Positions 10,453-19,421 of a stretch of DNA of 64,000 bases are shown here, piece by piece. The stretch is taken from the NCBI GenBank assembly GCA_016617855.1, contig JAECUM010004364.1, positions 1 through 64,000 on the forward strand, written 5' to 3'. A program made the translations under genes and the position numbers. Positions within the stretch are counted from its first letter, which is position 1; the number at the start of each line of letters is the position of its first letter. The notes beneath the pieces were generated by a model, which saw nothing but the letters and a program-made list of their open reading frames with translations, made no database searches and was not told the origin of the DNA. The DNA comes from Megalonaias nervosa. Taxonomy: Eukaryota > Mollusca > Bivalvia > Unionida > Unionidae.

Positions 10453-10810
10453 GGACAGTGGCGCAGTGTTATAACTTTGGATTGTCATACTGACGCCTCG
10501 GGTTTTATCCCCGTGGCAGACGTATCGTCGACGGTGGGCGTTATGATGCCAATTGTTCTTAAAGTGGAGGGTTCCAAAACCCCAAGGAATTTCATGTACA
10601 CTTCCTCACCACGTCAAACACGTGGTGGATGTTGTTTTTCACTCACCCCGGGGTTTGATATTGGGGGGAGTGTACATGAAATTAAAAAACCTAGACAGCT
10701 CTCTGAATTTCTAAAATTTCGTTTCGTACATTTAGGAATTCGCCGGAAGTGTGTCTATGAAACCTGGAACCCCTCAAAAATAAACAGTAGGGTGATGTGG
10801 ACTCTTTAAC
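10453..10810 (+). mobile_element. Possible tRNA-derived SINE inside the viral element
   Basis: CAGTGGCGCAGTGTTATAAC resembles an A box and CGGGTTTTATCCCC a B box about 45 bases later, as in other SINE heads. The rest has no match in the window, so only the head supports the call. An ORF of 123 codons spans it but has no recognisable domain. Confidence 0.35.
10588..10683. repeat. Nested hairpin: 15-bp arms plus inner 8-bp palindrome
   Basis: AATTTCATGTACACT (10588-10602) is perfectly repeated in inverse at 10669-10683. Inside it, CACCACGT (10607-10614) pairs with ACGTGGTG (10620-10627). It could be a foldback structure, a small MITE-like insert, or an RNA hairpin. Confidence 0.8.
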
Positions 10811-10920
10811 CTTGTGACCTCACTGAAGGGTACCCCACACAAGGACATTCAGAAAGAATGTCGCCGGAAAGAAAAAGTCTCATGGGATGCCTGTGGGCCA
10901 TAAGAAAGGCCTTTTCAAAA

Positions 10921-10990
10921 AAACTAGGGTCATCAATGGAATGACCCAATAAACTAGGGTCATCAATGGAATGACCAAAAAAACTAGGAC
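10921..10990. repeat. 30-bp tandem duplication
   Basis: AAACTAGGGTCATCAATGGA plus ATGACC occurs at 10921 and 10951, followed by a partial third unit from 10981. Confidence 0.9.
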
Positions 10991-11055
10991 CTCATGGGCT
11001 TTACTGGCAATGAAGGGACCCCGTGGAAAGGTTGATTGATCATCATTGCTGCTGT

Positions 11056-11510
11056 GTATTTTTATTCTGATTCAGATTTGCATTTTTATGTTCAGAAATA
11101 TTTTTATTCTAATTCAGAAATATTTTTATTTTTCTTATTAATATTTTAATTTTTGCTATTATTATTCTGATTCAGATTTTTATTTTTATTATTCTGATTC
11201 AGAAATATTTGTATTTTTCTGATTCAGAAATATTTTTATTTGTATTATTAATATTTTTATTTTATTTTTGTTATTCTGATTCAGAAATATTTTATTATTT
11301 TTACATTCAGAAATATTTTTTATTCTGACTCAGATTTTTATTTTTATATTCAGAAATATTTTTATTCTGATTCAGAAATATTTTTATTTTTATTTTTATA
11401 TTCAGAAATATTTTATTTTTATTTTTATATTCAGAAATATTTTTGTATTATTTTTATTATTTTTACTCTTCAGAAAATTTTTATTTTGATTTAAATAAAT
11501 ATTTATTATA
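11056..11510. repeat. AT-rich array of palindromic TTCTGATTCAGAA words (left block)
   Basis: More than a dozen copies of ATTCAGAAATATTTTTATT, often with the near-palindrome TTCTGATTCAGAA. The spacing is irregular, so this is an iterated-word array rather than a simple satellite. It ends at the start of the small ORF at 11515. Confidence 0.85.
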
Positions 11511-11514
11511 TAAT

Positions 11515-11949
11515 GAATTAAAAAAATATCAATGCTGTTATTTCTGCGATTGAAAAATTACAACATGACGGTATAAAATTGCCTGTTGAACTTAATCCTA
11601 AAAAATTATTTGTGATTTTGAATCATTACAACAACGAAGATTCGAAAACAGGTATACATTACCAGCTGATTACAAATTCATAAAGTTGATTCAACAATCA
11701 ATGATGTAATCCTTGACATCAGTTACAGATACGCAGGTTAAAAAATTTGTTTCACTCGCACACTCAATAGAAAAAATTAGGTCAGAATAATCTCACGAAT
11801 ACGAAACAAAAAGAATTGTGCATGCTCGTATAAGACAGTTGAGAGAGATTATGTCTGCTTGTAATGTCAGTGATGATTGTGATTGTGAAAACGATGTCAC
11901 CAGTGACTGCAGTGGCGACGAAACTAACTGTGACTGTGGTACCATCTAA
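11515..11949 (+). pseudogene. Small broken ORF with Asp/Cys-rich C-terminus
   Basis: Reading on the plus strand gives a protein-like stretch (KLQHDGIKLPVELNPKKLF, later RIVHARIRQLREIMSACN) interrupted by a stop two codons after the ATG, a frameshift near 11625 and further stops near 11710 and 11787. It ends with a tail full of Asp, Cys and Ser (SDDCDCEND, NCDCGTI) and a TAA at 11947-11949. Coding sense is supported by codon-like composition between two non-coding AT arrays. The acidic, cysteine-rich tail suggests metal or protein binding. I do not recognise the family. Confidence 0.45.
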
Positions 11950-11984
11950 ACAACAGGGATAATTTATTTCTAAATACAGTAAAA

Positions 11985-12412
11985 AAAAAAATATTTATTT
12001 ATTTGTATTCAGAATCAGATTATAATATTTATTTAGAATCAGATAATAATATTTATTCAGAATCAGATTATAATATTTATTTTTTATTCTGATAATAATA
12101 TTTGTTCAGAATCAGGTTATAATATTTATTTTGGAATCATATAATAATATTTATTCAGAATCATATTATAATATTTATTCAGAATAAGATTATAATATTT
12201 ATTCAGAATCAGATTATAGTAATAATATTTATTTTTTATTCTGATAATAATATTTACTCAGAATCAGATTATGGTAATATTTATTTTTATTCTGATAATA
12301 ATATTTACTCAGAATCAGATTATAATATTTACTCAGAATCAGATAATAATAATAATATTTATTTTTTATTGTGATAATAATATTTACTCAGATTTATTTA
12401 GATAATTTTATT
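11985..12412. repeat. AT-rich array of TCAGAATCAGATTATAATATT words (right block)
   Basis: About a dozen copies of ATTCAGAATCAGATTATAAT / TTCTGATAATAATATTTA. The core TTCAGAATCAGA is essentially the reverse complement of the left array's word, so the two arrays face each other across the small ORF. There is no gene here. Confidence 0.85.
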
Positions 12413-12462
12413 TGACAGATTTTTTTAATTTTTTTTTTATTTTTTTTTTCCTGGTTTAGATC

Positions 12463-13907
12463 TTACAATCTCACATGCAGATTAATATGCAATGATTCAT
12501 TTCTCAAATCCAACAAGTGTCCAGTTTGGTCAGTAAGTTTGAAATGTATCCTTGATAATAGCGGATTATGTACACGCAAATAAACAGGATTAATTGGTTC
12601 TGATACAATTAAATATCCTAGTGGAACTTGTGGTGTAAATGTGTATAAAATGTATCCTTGCTGGGCTTGATTTGACTTTTCAGGGTCTACTTGATAGATG
12701 CAATCAATAACGTCACATACTAGATTAACTGCGATCGTCGATGTGAGATTTACAATACCAGGTGAAATATGGCTACCTCCACCGTGTGGATTGTTGTTGT
12801 GTTTGAGAATACCTGGTGGTGGTGCTATTTTTCTCCATGATTCAAGTTCTTTTGGAAAATATTCATCGATAAGATCATTAACTGACTTTTTCATTTCAGT
12901 AGTGTCAAATCCAGGAATTATAAATGTTGGTAATTGTTTTTCTGTTATTTTATAATGATCAAGAAATATTTGATTCAATTTTGGTGTTGTATATAATCGG
13001 TCAAGAGTAGTTGCTCTTGCTTTAATAACCCGATTAGCAAGAATTAGTTCTGACATAATCTTATTTAAGTGTTGTATCTTCTCAATTATCTGTTGTTTTG
13101 TATCATCGTTATAATAATGTAATAAGGAAGAAAATAGATTTTGTAAATCATTAAATACCCGAAAGTATTCAGATTTAGCTTCGTCTGATCTTGTTTTGAA
13201 AAATTTTTCATCAACTATATCCCTCCATAAATGCCCCTCTTGAATAGCAGTAAATACTGATCTTCCTAATTTGGGAATTTTGTGCCGTCAAAATCAGTAA
13301 AATAACCATATCTAATATCAGTCGGAATAAACTGCCATGAAGGAATTTCTCGATACTCTGGAATTTTTATGTATGTTTCTTTGTCTGTCTTAAAGTCATC
13401 AATTTTAGGTTCTGGAGGTCCATTATCAACAGGTGGAACTTCTGGCCATCCTAACATAGTTTTAATCGACGATTGATTTATATCGACGGCATAATCTGGA
13501 GTTGATATTTCTATCGCGGAAGATAATGTTGGCTCATGAACCGTGATAGCTATATTGGATTCTTTTCCTATAATAGATTTAATGCGTTGGAACTCATCGT
13601 TGATTTGTTCTATTTGATAACTGCCTGTTGGAATATCAACAACTTGCCAATCGGGAGTTCCATCAGGTTTATTCTTATTTGCAAATACTAACGAGTTGTT
13701 TGAGGGCAACGCACCGAATGATTTTGATCTGATATTTGGCCAACTACAATAAACTCGTAATTGTGCTAGCGCTAATTCTTTCGCTGGAATTGCAGTTGGA
13801 AAAACCACATTAAACTCAGGATTGGTTGAACTCGTTGATATCATTGTTGTCCTTGGCGGTGCTGTATTAACGACGATCTGTTGTAGTAGTTCTTGCGATG
13901 ACGACAT
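12463..13907 (-). pseudogene. Minor capsid/penton-like structural protein, one frameshift
   Basis: The real start is the ATG at 13907 (MSSSQELLQ), directly behind an (ATT)n tract; upstream Ile codons are microsatellite. The N-terminal part (to about 13268) has ELALAQLRVYCSWPNIR, IPTGSYQIEQIND and a TMLGWP segment. The C-terminal part (12463-13265, no start needed) ends with PVYLRVHNPLLSRIHFKLTD and a closing LHINLHVRL. Both blocks are characteristic, in this order, of one Polinton-group structural protein of about 480 codons. A single +1/-1 slip at about 13266-13270 separates them. Assignment as penton/minor capsid is from family resemblance; an anchoring or vertex role in the virion follows from that. 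It is the last gene of the right-hand array. Confidence 0.7.
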
Positions 13908-13911
13908 TATT

Positions 13912-13973
<62 letters not shown>

Positions 13974-13990
13974 CATTATTATTATTATTT
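13908..13990. repeat. (ATT)n microsatellite abutting a viral start codon
   Basis: About 80 bases of ATT/ATC repeats immediately upstream of the minor capsid ATG, where the other genes of the array have short AT-rich leaders. Confidence 0.95.
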
Positions 13991-14022
13991 TAAATCAGGA
14001 ATACTGATTTGATCTTGCTCCA

Positions 14023-14465
14023 TTATTTTTCGTCAAATACTTCATTGAAAGTTTTTATCATCGTTGTGAACTCCTCATCGGATATTTTACCATCACTGAG
14101 ATACGACGAAATCAGCGATGATAGTTTAGAATATGCTAACATCGCCGCGTGCAGTTTTATTGTGTACTCGTGTAATTTTGCGTTTGTGCATGTAGCTATC
14201 TTTTTCGCAAAAATACTGAAAATACCAGCAATTGTTATTGCAGCCGAAACATGATTGTTACAACTACAGGTGCGGTCATTGTTATTGTTGATAATATCAC
14301 ACCAGTTCCAGCGATGATAGCAGAAACTGAATACACAACTACGTCAACGACAACCACGCGTCTGCGATATTTTTTTACTTTTACTGTATAATTGTCAACG
14401 ATATTTTTTAGTTTAGTTTGCCATGTACATACTTGATTGTATCTGTACTCCTGAACGTCGACCAT
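14023..14465 (-). pseudogene. Small membrane protein with helical C-terminus, one frameshift
   Basis: The first 76 codons contain a basic segment (KVKKYRRR) followed by a hydrophobic stretch (VVVDVVVYSVSAIIAGTG, then TITMTAPVVVTI). The frame slips at about 14250, and the sense continues with a second hydrophobic segment (AAITIAGIFSIF), a helical region and a C-terminal acidic SDGKISDEEF motif, ending TAA at 14023-14025. That gives about 147 residues with two probable membrane hairpin segments. Comparable small proteins sit beside the fibre gene in related elements (my recollection). The ATG lies 11 bp after the fibre stop, implying co-expression. Function unknown. Confidence 0.6.
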
Positions 14466-14475
14466 TACATTTTTA

Positions 14476-15602
14476 TTAAGTAATTAATTGAGGTGTTTCA
14501 GCGACAAATTCCAGACACCAACGGTAAGACGCTGCGGTTAATTGTTTATCAGATGGTTCCAGTATAAATATTTCTTCGGCATCTTTATTTAACACAATAG
14601 ACACAGTTCCAAAAAAATCATCGGTTGAATGACGCCATGGATATGTGGTAAATATCCTAAATATTTTGCAGAGCTGAACACGGACAGCCTGTACACACCA
14701 GTGACTTCCGGGGTGTGTTTGATAGTGTTATTTTTCTGTGACCATGTTGATGATCCTGATGATATTGTGTATACCACATTGATGATCTGCTTGTGAGGAA
14801 TTTTAATCAGATTAGTTTTTTGAACGATATCAGGAATTCCTCTGACAATATCGTTGAGTCTTGTGTTAATATCAGAAAGTTTAATATCAACAACCGCTGG
14901 ACTTCCAAAAAATTCATTAATGGCTCTGTTTACGTTTCTACGAAAATTTAGAAACGTCTGTACGTGATTAGGAAATTCAGTTTTAAATACAATCATTCCA
15001 TCGTTGATTGTCGTCAACGAAGTTGTCATCGGGATGTTGCTATCGTTGACGTATTTCTTCGTTGCAGCGTCAAAATCTGATTCTGGTGTTCTGAGATTAT
15101 TAATTCCATTGTTGTTCATGTCGAGAAATGCACGCATCATGCCACCGTTAACTGATATGAACTTGGATTCTTGATCATCGACGTATTTTTTTGTTGCAGC
15201 GTCTTTGTCTGCGGCTGGATCTACAAGACCAATAATTTTATTATTAGTCATATTAAGATCGCCAGTCATTGAATCACCTGTTTTTCTTACACGTTCACCT
15301 ATACTATCTCGTATCGACGATGGAGTAACAACACTAGGAACAAGTTTGCCATCTTTGACGTATACAGGTATAATACCTTCTCGCGTTCCTTGAGCACGAA
15401 CAATAATATCGTTGATTGAAACATTGCTCGTCATTACTTTTCCTTCACGGTTCTGAAATACTACAAGTTCGTTTGGTTCAATATTTGCAAGATTTAGGAG
15501 GTCAGATAATTCATCATTTATCTGTTTCGTTACTTGCCTGAGTAAATCTTCACCTGATGTTTGTTGTTTGCGCTGCGATGCTCTTCCGTAAATATCTACC
15601 AT
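14476..15602 (-). pseudogene. Fibre protein with phage-tail-like repeats, C-terminal frameshift
   Basis: An N-terminal anchoring region (coiled-coil-like, residues 15-40) is followed by two copies of a tail-fibre repeat at residues ~108-143 and ~152-187 (MTGDLNMTNNKI, then DAATKKYVDD / DAATKKYVND). These are the repeats that form beta-helical or trimeric shafts in phage tail fibres. A distal domain of about 150 residues is probably the host-binding head. The frame breaks at about 14650; the sense continues in another frame to TAA at 14476-14478, giving about 375 residues. Expected role: receptor attachment at capsid vertices. The starting ATG (15602) follows AAAATATA. Confidence 0.8.
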
Positions 15603-15619
15603 TATATTTTAATGTCTGT

Positions 15620-16039
15620 TTAAAACGTTGGTGGACGACTGTGTCGTCTGGTGGTATAATCGTGCACGACTTTATGAGGTGGTTTTGTTGACAATGATTC
15701 AGCGTCGAGTACGGCGAGTACTTCACGTCCACATATTGGCGGATCGGTTATTGTCTGTGTTGGTAATATTGAATACCAGATTGGCATATTACCAGCTAAA
15801 TTAATATATCGTAAAAACTCTTTTGGTGGTTGTAACCCGTACGAGTCAAAATAAACAATTCCACGTGGATAAATCGCGTACGCAACCCAATGAGTACCAG
15901 GACGTGAACTTTCATCGAGATTAATGATACCAGTTTCAACATTGTTTGGTTTGTGCGGTAGCTGATCACGCATGAAAACACCTCTGAAGTTTTTGATGTT
16001 TAGGTTTTTATCAGCATCAAGTAAATCAAAATTGGACAT
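15620..16039 (-). CDS. Adenain-like maturation protease
   Basis: Cysteine protease of the adenovirus protease/ULP1 clan that cleaves virion precursors. From the ATG at 16039, residues 17-30 read NFRGVFMRDQLPHK, His50 lies in GTHWVAY, Asp65 in YFDSYG and Cys103 in PICG, giving the expected His-Asp-Cys triad order and spacing. Length is 139 codons. The segment after Cys103 departs from the usual family C-terminus, so a late frame change is possible. There is no stop codon between this ORF and the pX-like reading frame upstream, so the true start is uncertain and a fused product cannot be excluded. It is followed 18 bp later by the fibre ATG. Confidence 0.8.
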   Translation of the reverse strand: MSNFDLLDADKNLNIKNFRGVFMRDQLPHKPNNVETGIINLDESSRPGTHWVAYAIYPRGIVYFDSYGLQPPKEFLRYINLAGNMPIWYSILPTQTITDPPICGREVLAVLDAESLSTKPPHKVVHDYTTRRHSRPPTF

Positions 16040-16042
16040 AGG

Positions 16043-16519
16043 AAGAATCAACGATGTGTCCCGGGCAGTATTAGACCTTTTCCGTAGCACGAATGGGGAG
16101 TTCCTGGCAGTCTTAGACCATTTCCCTTTTTTTTTAGATCTTTTTATTCCTTGTCCTGTTGCTTTCTTTAATGCCATTCCAGCAGCAGTTCCAACAGCAC
16201 CAAGTGGAGCAGCTTTTGCACCAGCTGGGGCTGCAGCGGCTATCAATGCTGGTATAGCTGTGAGAAGTGGAAATATACCACCCGACTTAGCGATGTCTTT
16301 AATGGCACCCGCTGAAAGATTAAGTCGTATGCCGTTCTTTGATTGTTTGGCTTCATTGAAGTGCCTGAGTTGACGTTCTGTCAGTGATAGTTTATTTGAA
16401 CCACCTGTGATTTGTTATTTTTTAGTGATGTTTTTACTCCACAGTTTTCTTTTTATACTGATTGTATGTTTTTTAATCTGTCCAGGAATCAGACTGACGT
16501 TGACCTGATGATATGACAT
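16043..16519 (-). pseudogene. pX-like core/minor virion protein, one nonsense codon
   Basis: Starts at ATG 16519 behind AATTATA. An N-terminal beta-like VNVSLIPGQ is followed by an in-frame TAA near 16418. The same frame then continues through TERQLRHFNEAK, a LNLSAGAI helix, GGIFPLLTAIP and an Ala/Gly-rich hydrophobic run (IAAAAPAGAKAAPLG), and a basic tail (KRSKKKGKW). This mix of a hydrophobic LPLL-type segment and a basic tail is typical of the pX-like proteins of Polinton/adintovirus virions, which bind DNA inside the capsid. The frame runs on without a stop into the protease. Confidence 0.65.
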
Positions 16520-16564
16520 TATAATTATCATGAGCGATTTAATTACTGATCGCTCGCGATCCAA

Positions 16565-17895
16565 TTACATGTTTTCTACTGGGGCATCAATTACTCTCAT
16601 TCGTCCACCAACACCTTCAAGTAGCATTGTTTTATCACTGAGTATAACGGCGATTGCTCTATAACCACCAGCGGGTAGTCGAGCTACACGAGCTCGAAAG
16701 TGTATATCAATGACAGACTGCCTGAACAAATCCAAGTATTCTAGCGAAAAGTAATAGATCGGATACAGCTTTGTAAAATCCCGCTGAGATATCTGCAAAC
16801 CAGAATCAACATTCTGATCACGTCCCATAAATGTCATCAAACGATGATAAGCGCGTGCAACGTGATTGTTATCAAAATTCAGCAACACTTCTTCAGAAGG
16901 TTCTTGATGTCCATTTATCCTCAAAGAAACCTCAGTAACTCCAAGCGTATCAAACACCATTGGATTTCGTTCCTGCGAATCTATTCTGGCATTTTCCTGA
17001 AACGCGATGAATATATGTCGTGGTGCTGACACCCCCTGCTGTGATGCTATCCACCATGTGAATAACCCAGCAGCATTACTTTGAATACTGTCTGTGGTCA
17101 TCGTCAACCATGACAATGTTGATTTACCACCTTGGTCCATGAAAGAGAGTAACCGTTGTTCTTCGGCAAGTGATGAAGACATTACTGGCATCCACAACGA
17201 AAGTTTTGTTAGTATCACTTTACCTGTATTAACGGCAGCATCACGCTATATGGCATCATTGTCGGTGGCTTTTCTAACAAGTACCACTGTGTGTTTAGCG
17301 CCAAACATAACCTGCAGAATCCAAATATATGTGACAGTGGAATCGCACATGAGAACTCTTCATCACCATTCAGCATTGCTCGACGTGCTGCAAATTCCAA
17401 GTTGTAATTTTCATTCATCGATGCAACTTCAGTTCCAGCTGCATTTAGTGTTACGTTTCTATTTTCTGGATGATCAGTTGTGTCCTTGTGAAACATCATT
17501 GATGGACCAGCTGATCTTGAGTAATCATCGCTGTATCTTGCAAGGCCACGTATTGTCGTGGCAACATCAACATTTTACAGGCATGATGCAATATTCTTTC
17601 CGTCAATCATGTATGTGGCGCTGTTAAATAATGCCATGACGCCATTATTAACAAAACCAACTCGGTCACCACTTCTGTATGCTGTATCATCTGCTTTTAA
17701 AAGTCTACCTTCGATCTCAATGAATGCCTCAGCGGGCAAGAAATATCTGCTTGTATCCTGAACTTGTAATTCGATTCTTCCTCGTGCGTTAGGTACACGT
17801 GCGTCGTAAGAATAATACTGATAATCGCGCACAGACTCATCTTTGAGTACTAGCGCATCCATGTCAAATGCTGGATCAGATACACATTTAAACAT
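16565..17895 (-). pseudogene. Major capsid protein (double jelly roll), two stops and a frameshift
   Basis: Hexon-like building block of the icosahedral shell. The ATG at 17895 follows TATAATAAAG. N-terminal landmarks are DYQYYSYDAR, IELQVQDTSRYFLPAEAFI and NNGVMALFN. The middle has a CAIPLSHIFGFC hinge. The C-terminal jelly roll includes HIFIAFQ, NPMVFDTLGV, DFTKLYPIYYFSL and a closing AIAVILSDKTMLLEGVG. Total span is 443 codons, normal for the family. Breaks: an in-frame TAA at 17575-17577, a frame slip near 17290-17310, and a TAG near 17240 in the third frame. The C-terminal 217 codons are intact. Identification as MCP is strong; expression as a full protein is not possible as read. Confidence 0.85.
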
Positions 17896-17909
17896 CTTTA
17901 TTATATTTG

Positions 17910-18356
17910 TTATCGTCTAACACGAAGACCACTTCCTGCTATCAGACTAGCAGTTAAATTTTTTTCTTTTTCTGATAGTGGTACACCAGCTAACTCTGCT
18001 AGTTTTTGATTTCCAGCTTGATTTATTATTTTACTAACGTTTGCAGGCATCACTTCAGTGATGGGTAATTTTACTGGCTGAGGTTTTCGTCGTATTAATC
18101 GTGCTAGACTATCCATGATTGCTGAGAATGCTTTGCTGGCAACATCACCAACAACACCAATACCTTTTTCACGAACAACGTCAATAGCTTTCATTCCCAG
18201 TTGCTTTGCAATCGGTATTGCTTTTGGGGTTATCCTTCTAAATAGACCCTGAACAACGTCACCGAGTCCATCACCGGAGATCGCTTTATAGGTTGGTAAT
18301 CTCGAATTTATCACCCTGACCATTACAGGTCCACGTTGAGCATTATGTATAATCAT
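17910..18356 (-). CDS. Small basic virion-like protein
   Basis: 148 residues, uninterrupted. Gly-rich amphipathic DGLGDVVQGLF followed by RRITPKAIP, another helix (VVGDVASKAFSAIMDSL), then RLIRRKP and a basic C-terminus (GSGLRVRR). The size, charge and position directly upstream of the capsid gene (15 bp gap) fit a minor inner-capsid protein comparable to adenovirus pVI or pX-type proteins, but I cannot assign the family. Start context AATAAG-ATG matches its neighbours. Confidence 0.6.
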   Translation of the reverse strand: MIIHNAQRGPVMVRVINSRLPTYKAISGDGLGDVVQGLFRRITPKAIPIAKQLGMKAIDVVREKGIGVVGDVASKAFSAIMDSLARLIRRKPQPVKLPITEVMPANVSKIINQAGNQKLAELAGVPLSEKEKNLTASLIAGSGLRVRR

Positions 18357-18375
18357 CTTATTTTATATTATTTCT

Positions 18376-19392
18376 TTAATCAGTGAAATAATCATCGGCG
18401 ATTTCATTAATGAGGGACCGATACACATTAATATCCATGATACCGCCTGTAAATAATCTCTGACAAATAGCAGCTGCTTCATTAATAATTTCTGGGGAAT
18501 TATTCCTGGCTCGTTTTCCACTAATCAGAGTTTCTAATGGTTCAACATCGGCAAGGATATTATTGGGACATGGAGTAATAAGACCACTTCCTCCAGCAAC
18601 AAGACCACTTCCAGTTGTTTCTTTCTTACTTGGTGAACGTGATTCCCTCCTTCATTTGATTTCTTCAGATACTAAATCTTCTTCTTCTTTTTGTTTCCTT
18701 GTTCGTTCAACCTCTTGAAATTTCGACTTCATTTTTTTTCTTTTTGTTTCCTTGATTGTTTAGCTTCTTCAAGTTGCCGCTTCATTTCTTCTTCTCTTTG
18801 TCTCCTTTCTTGTATTACATGTTTATTACGCTCATTTACTGTCTGGATAAAAATATTAAAATCTCCAACATCTTCATCAGATCTGATTTGCGGAGTATTA
18901 GTATGGATGCGATATACATCCCTAAACGAATCGGCAGCTTTTGTAGTTTTAACATATTCTGGTTTTACATACTTATCTCTATCGTGATATCCAAACGCGG
19001 CAATGTCAAATAATTGGTTTTGGTCCTTGATAGCGGCAATACCTTCCGGCGTAAATTTTTCTGTTACCTTAATTTTGACTCATGGCAGTGGCTGTGGTTG
19101 ATCTTCAGGTTGTGGTTGAGGAGGTTGAATGGGTGGTGGTTGAGCTGCTTGAATACGCCAGCAATATCAACAGGTAATGTTTCGAGAGCTTTTTGTGTTG
19201 CCTCGGTTGCTGTAACAATTTTTTTATTGTTGGTTCGACAGTTGGTTTAAATAATTGTTCTGCACCTTCTACAAATTCCACCTGAGACTCCTGACGCGCT
19301 TGTAATTTTTGTTTGACGGAATCACGGACGGGGAGATATTTCTTAATTGCCTCTAGTCGCTCTCGAGCTAATCTAGCTGTATGAGATTCCAT
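18376..19392 (-). pseudogene. Coiled-coil, Pro/Gln-rich protein, heavily broken
   Basis: First gene of the right-hand array, 30 bp inside the right TIR. The ATG at 19392 follows ATATCAATA. An N-terminal helix (RERLEAIKKYLPVRDS) leads to a frame slip in an A-run near 19220, another slip near 19160, a proline/glutamine-rich linker (PPPIQPPQPQPEDQPQP), a stop near 19080, and a folded-looking segment (VTEKFTPEGIAAIKD; DIAAFGYHDRDKY). It ends in a charged coiled coil (ERRQREEEMKRQLEEAK), another slip near 18735, a stop near 18655 and a C-terminus ending DDYFTD at 18376-18378. Original length was about 335 residues. Function unknown; a scaffold or internal virion protein is plausible from composition and position. 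Confidence 0.55.
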
Positions 19393-19421
19393 TATTGATA
19401 TAACGATGATTTAATTTACAG

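Noticed and set aside
13822..14007. Plus-strand poly-isoleucine ORF
   Set aside because: Produced by the (ATT)n tract and the complement of the minor capsid gene.
14009..14254. Plus-strand ORF in the small membrane gene region
   Set aside because: The minus-strand reading continues the membrane protein after a slip; the plus ORF is its shadow.
15972..16373. Plus-strand Ala/Pro-rich ORF
   Set aside because: Complement of the pX-like/protease genes, which have the recognisable motifs.
16418..17577. Stop-codon reassignment in the element (TAA/TAG read as sense)
   Set aside because: Stops differ (TAA, TAG), occur along with frameshifts, and other genes end normally at TAA/TAG, so decay or error is simpler.
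17094..17761. Plus-strand ORFs across the capsid gene
   Set aside because: No domains; shadows of the minus-strand capsid frames.
18691..19250. Plus-strand hydrophobic, Leu/Ser/Phe-rich ORFs
   Set aside because: Antisense of a Lys/Glu-rich coiled-coil region, which always reads as Phe/Leu/Ser in reverse.
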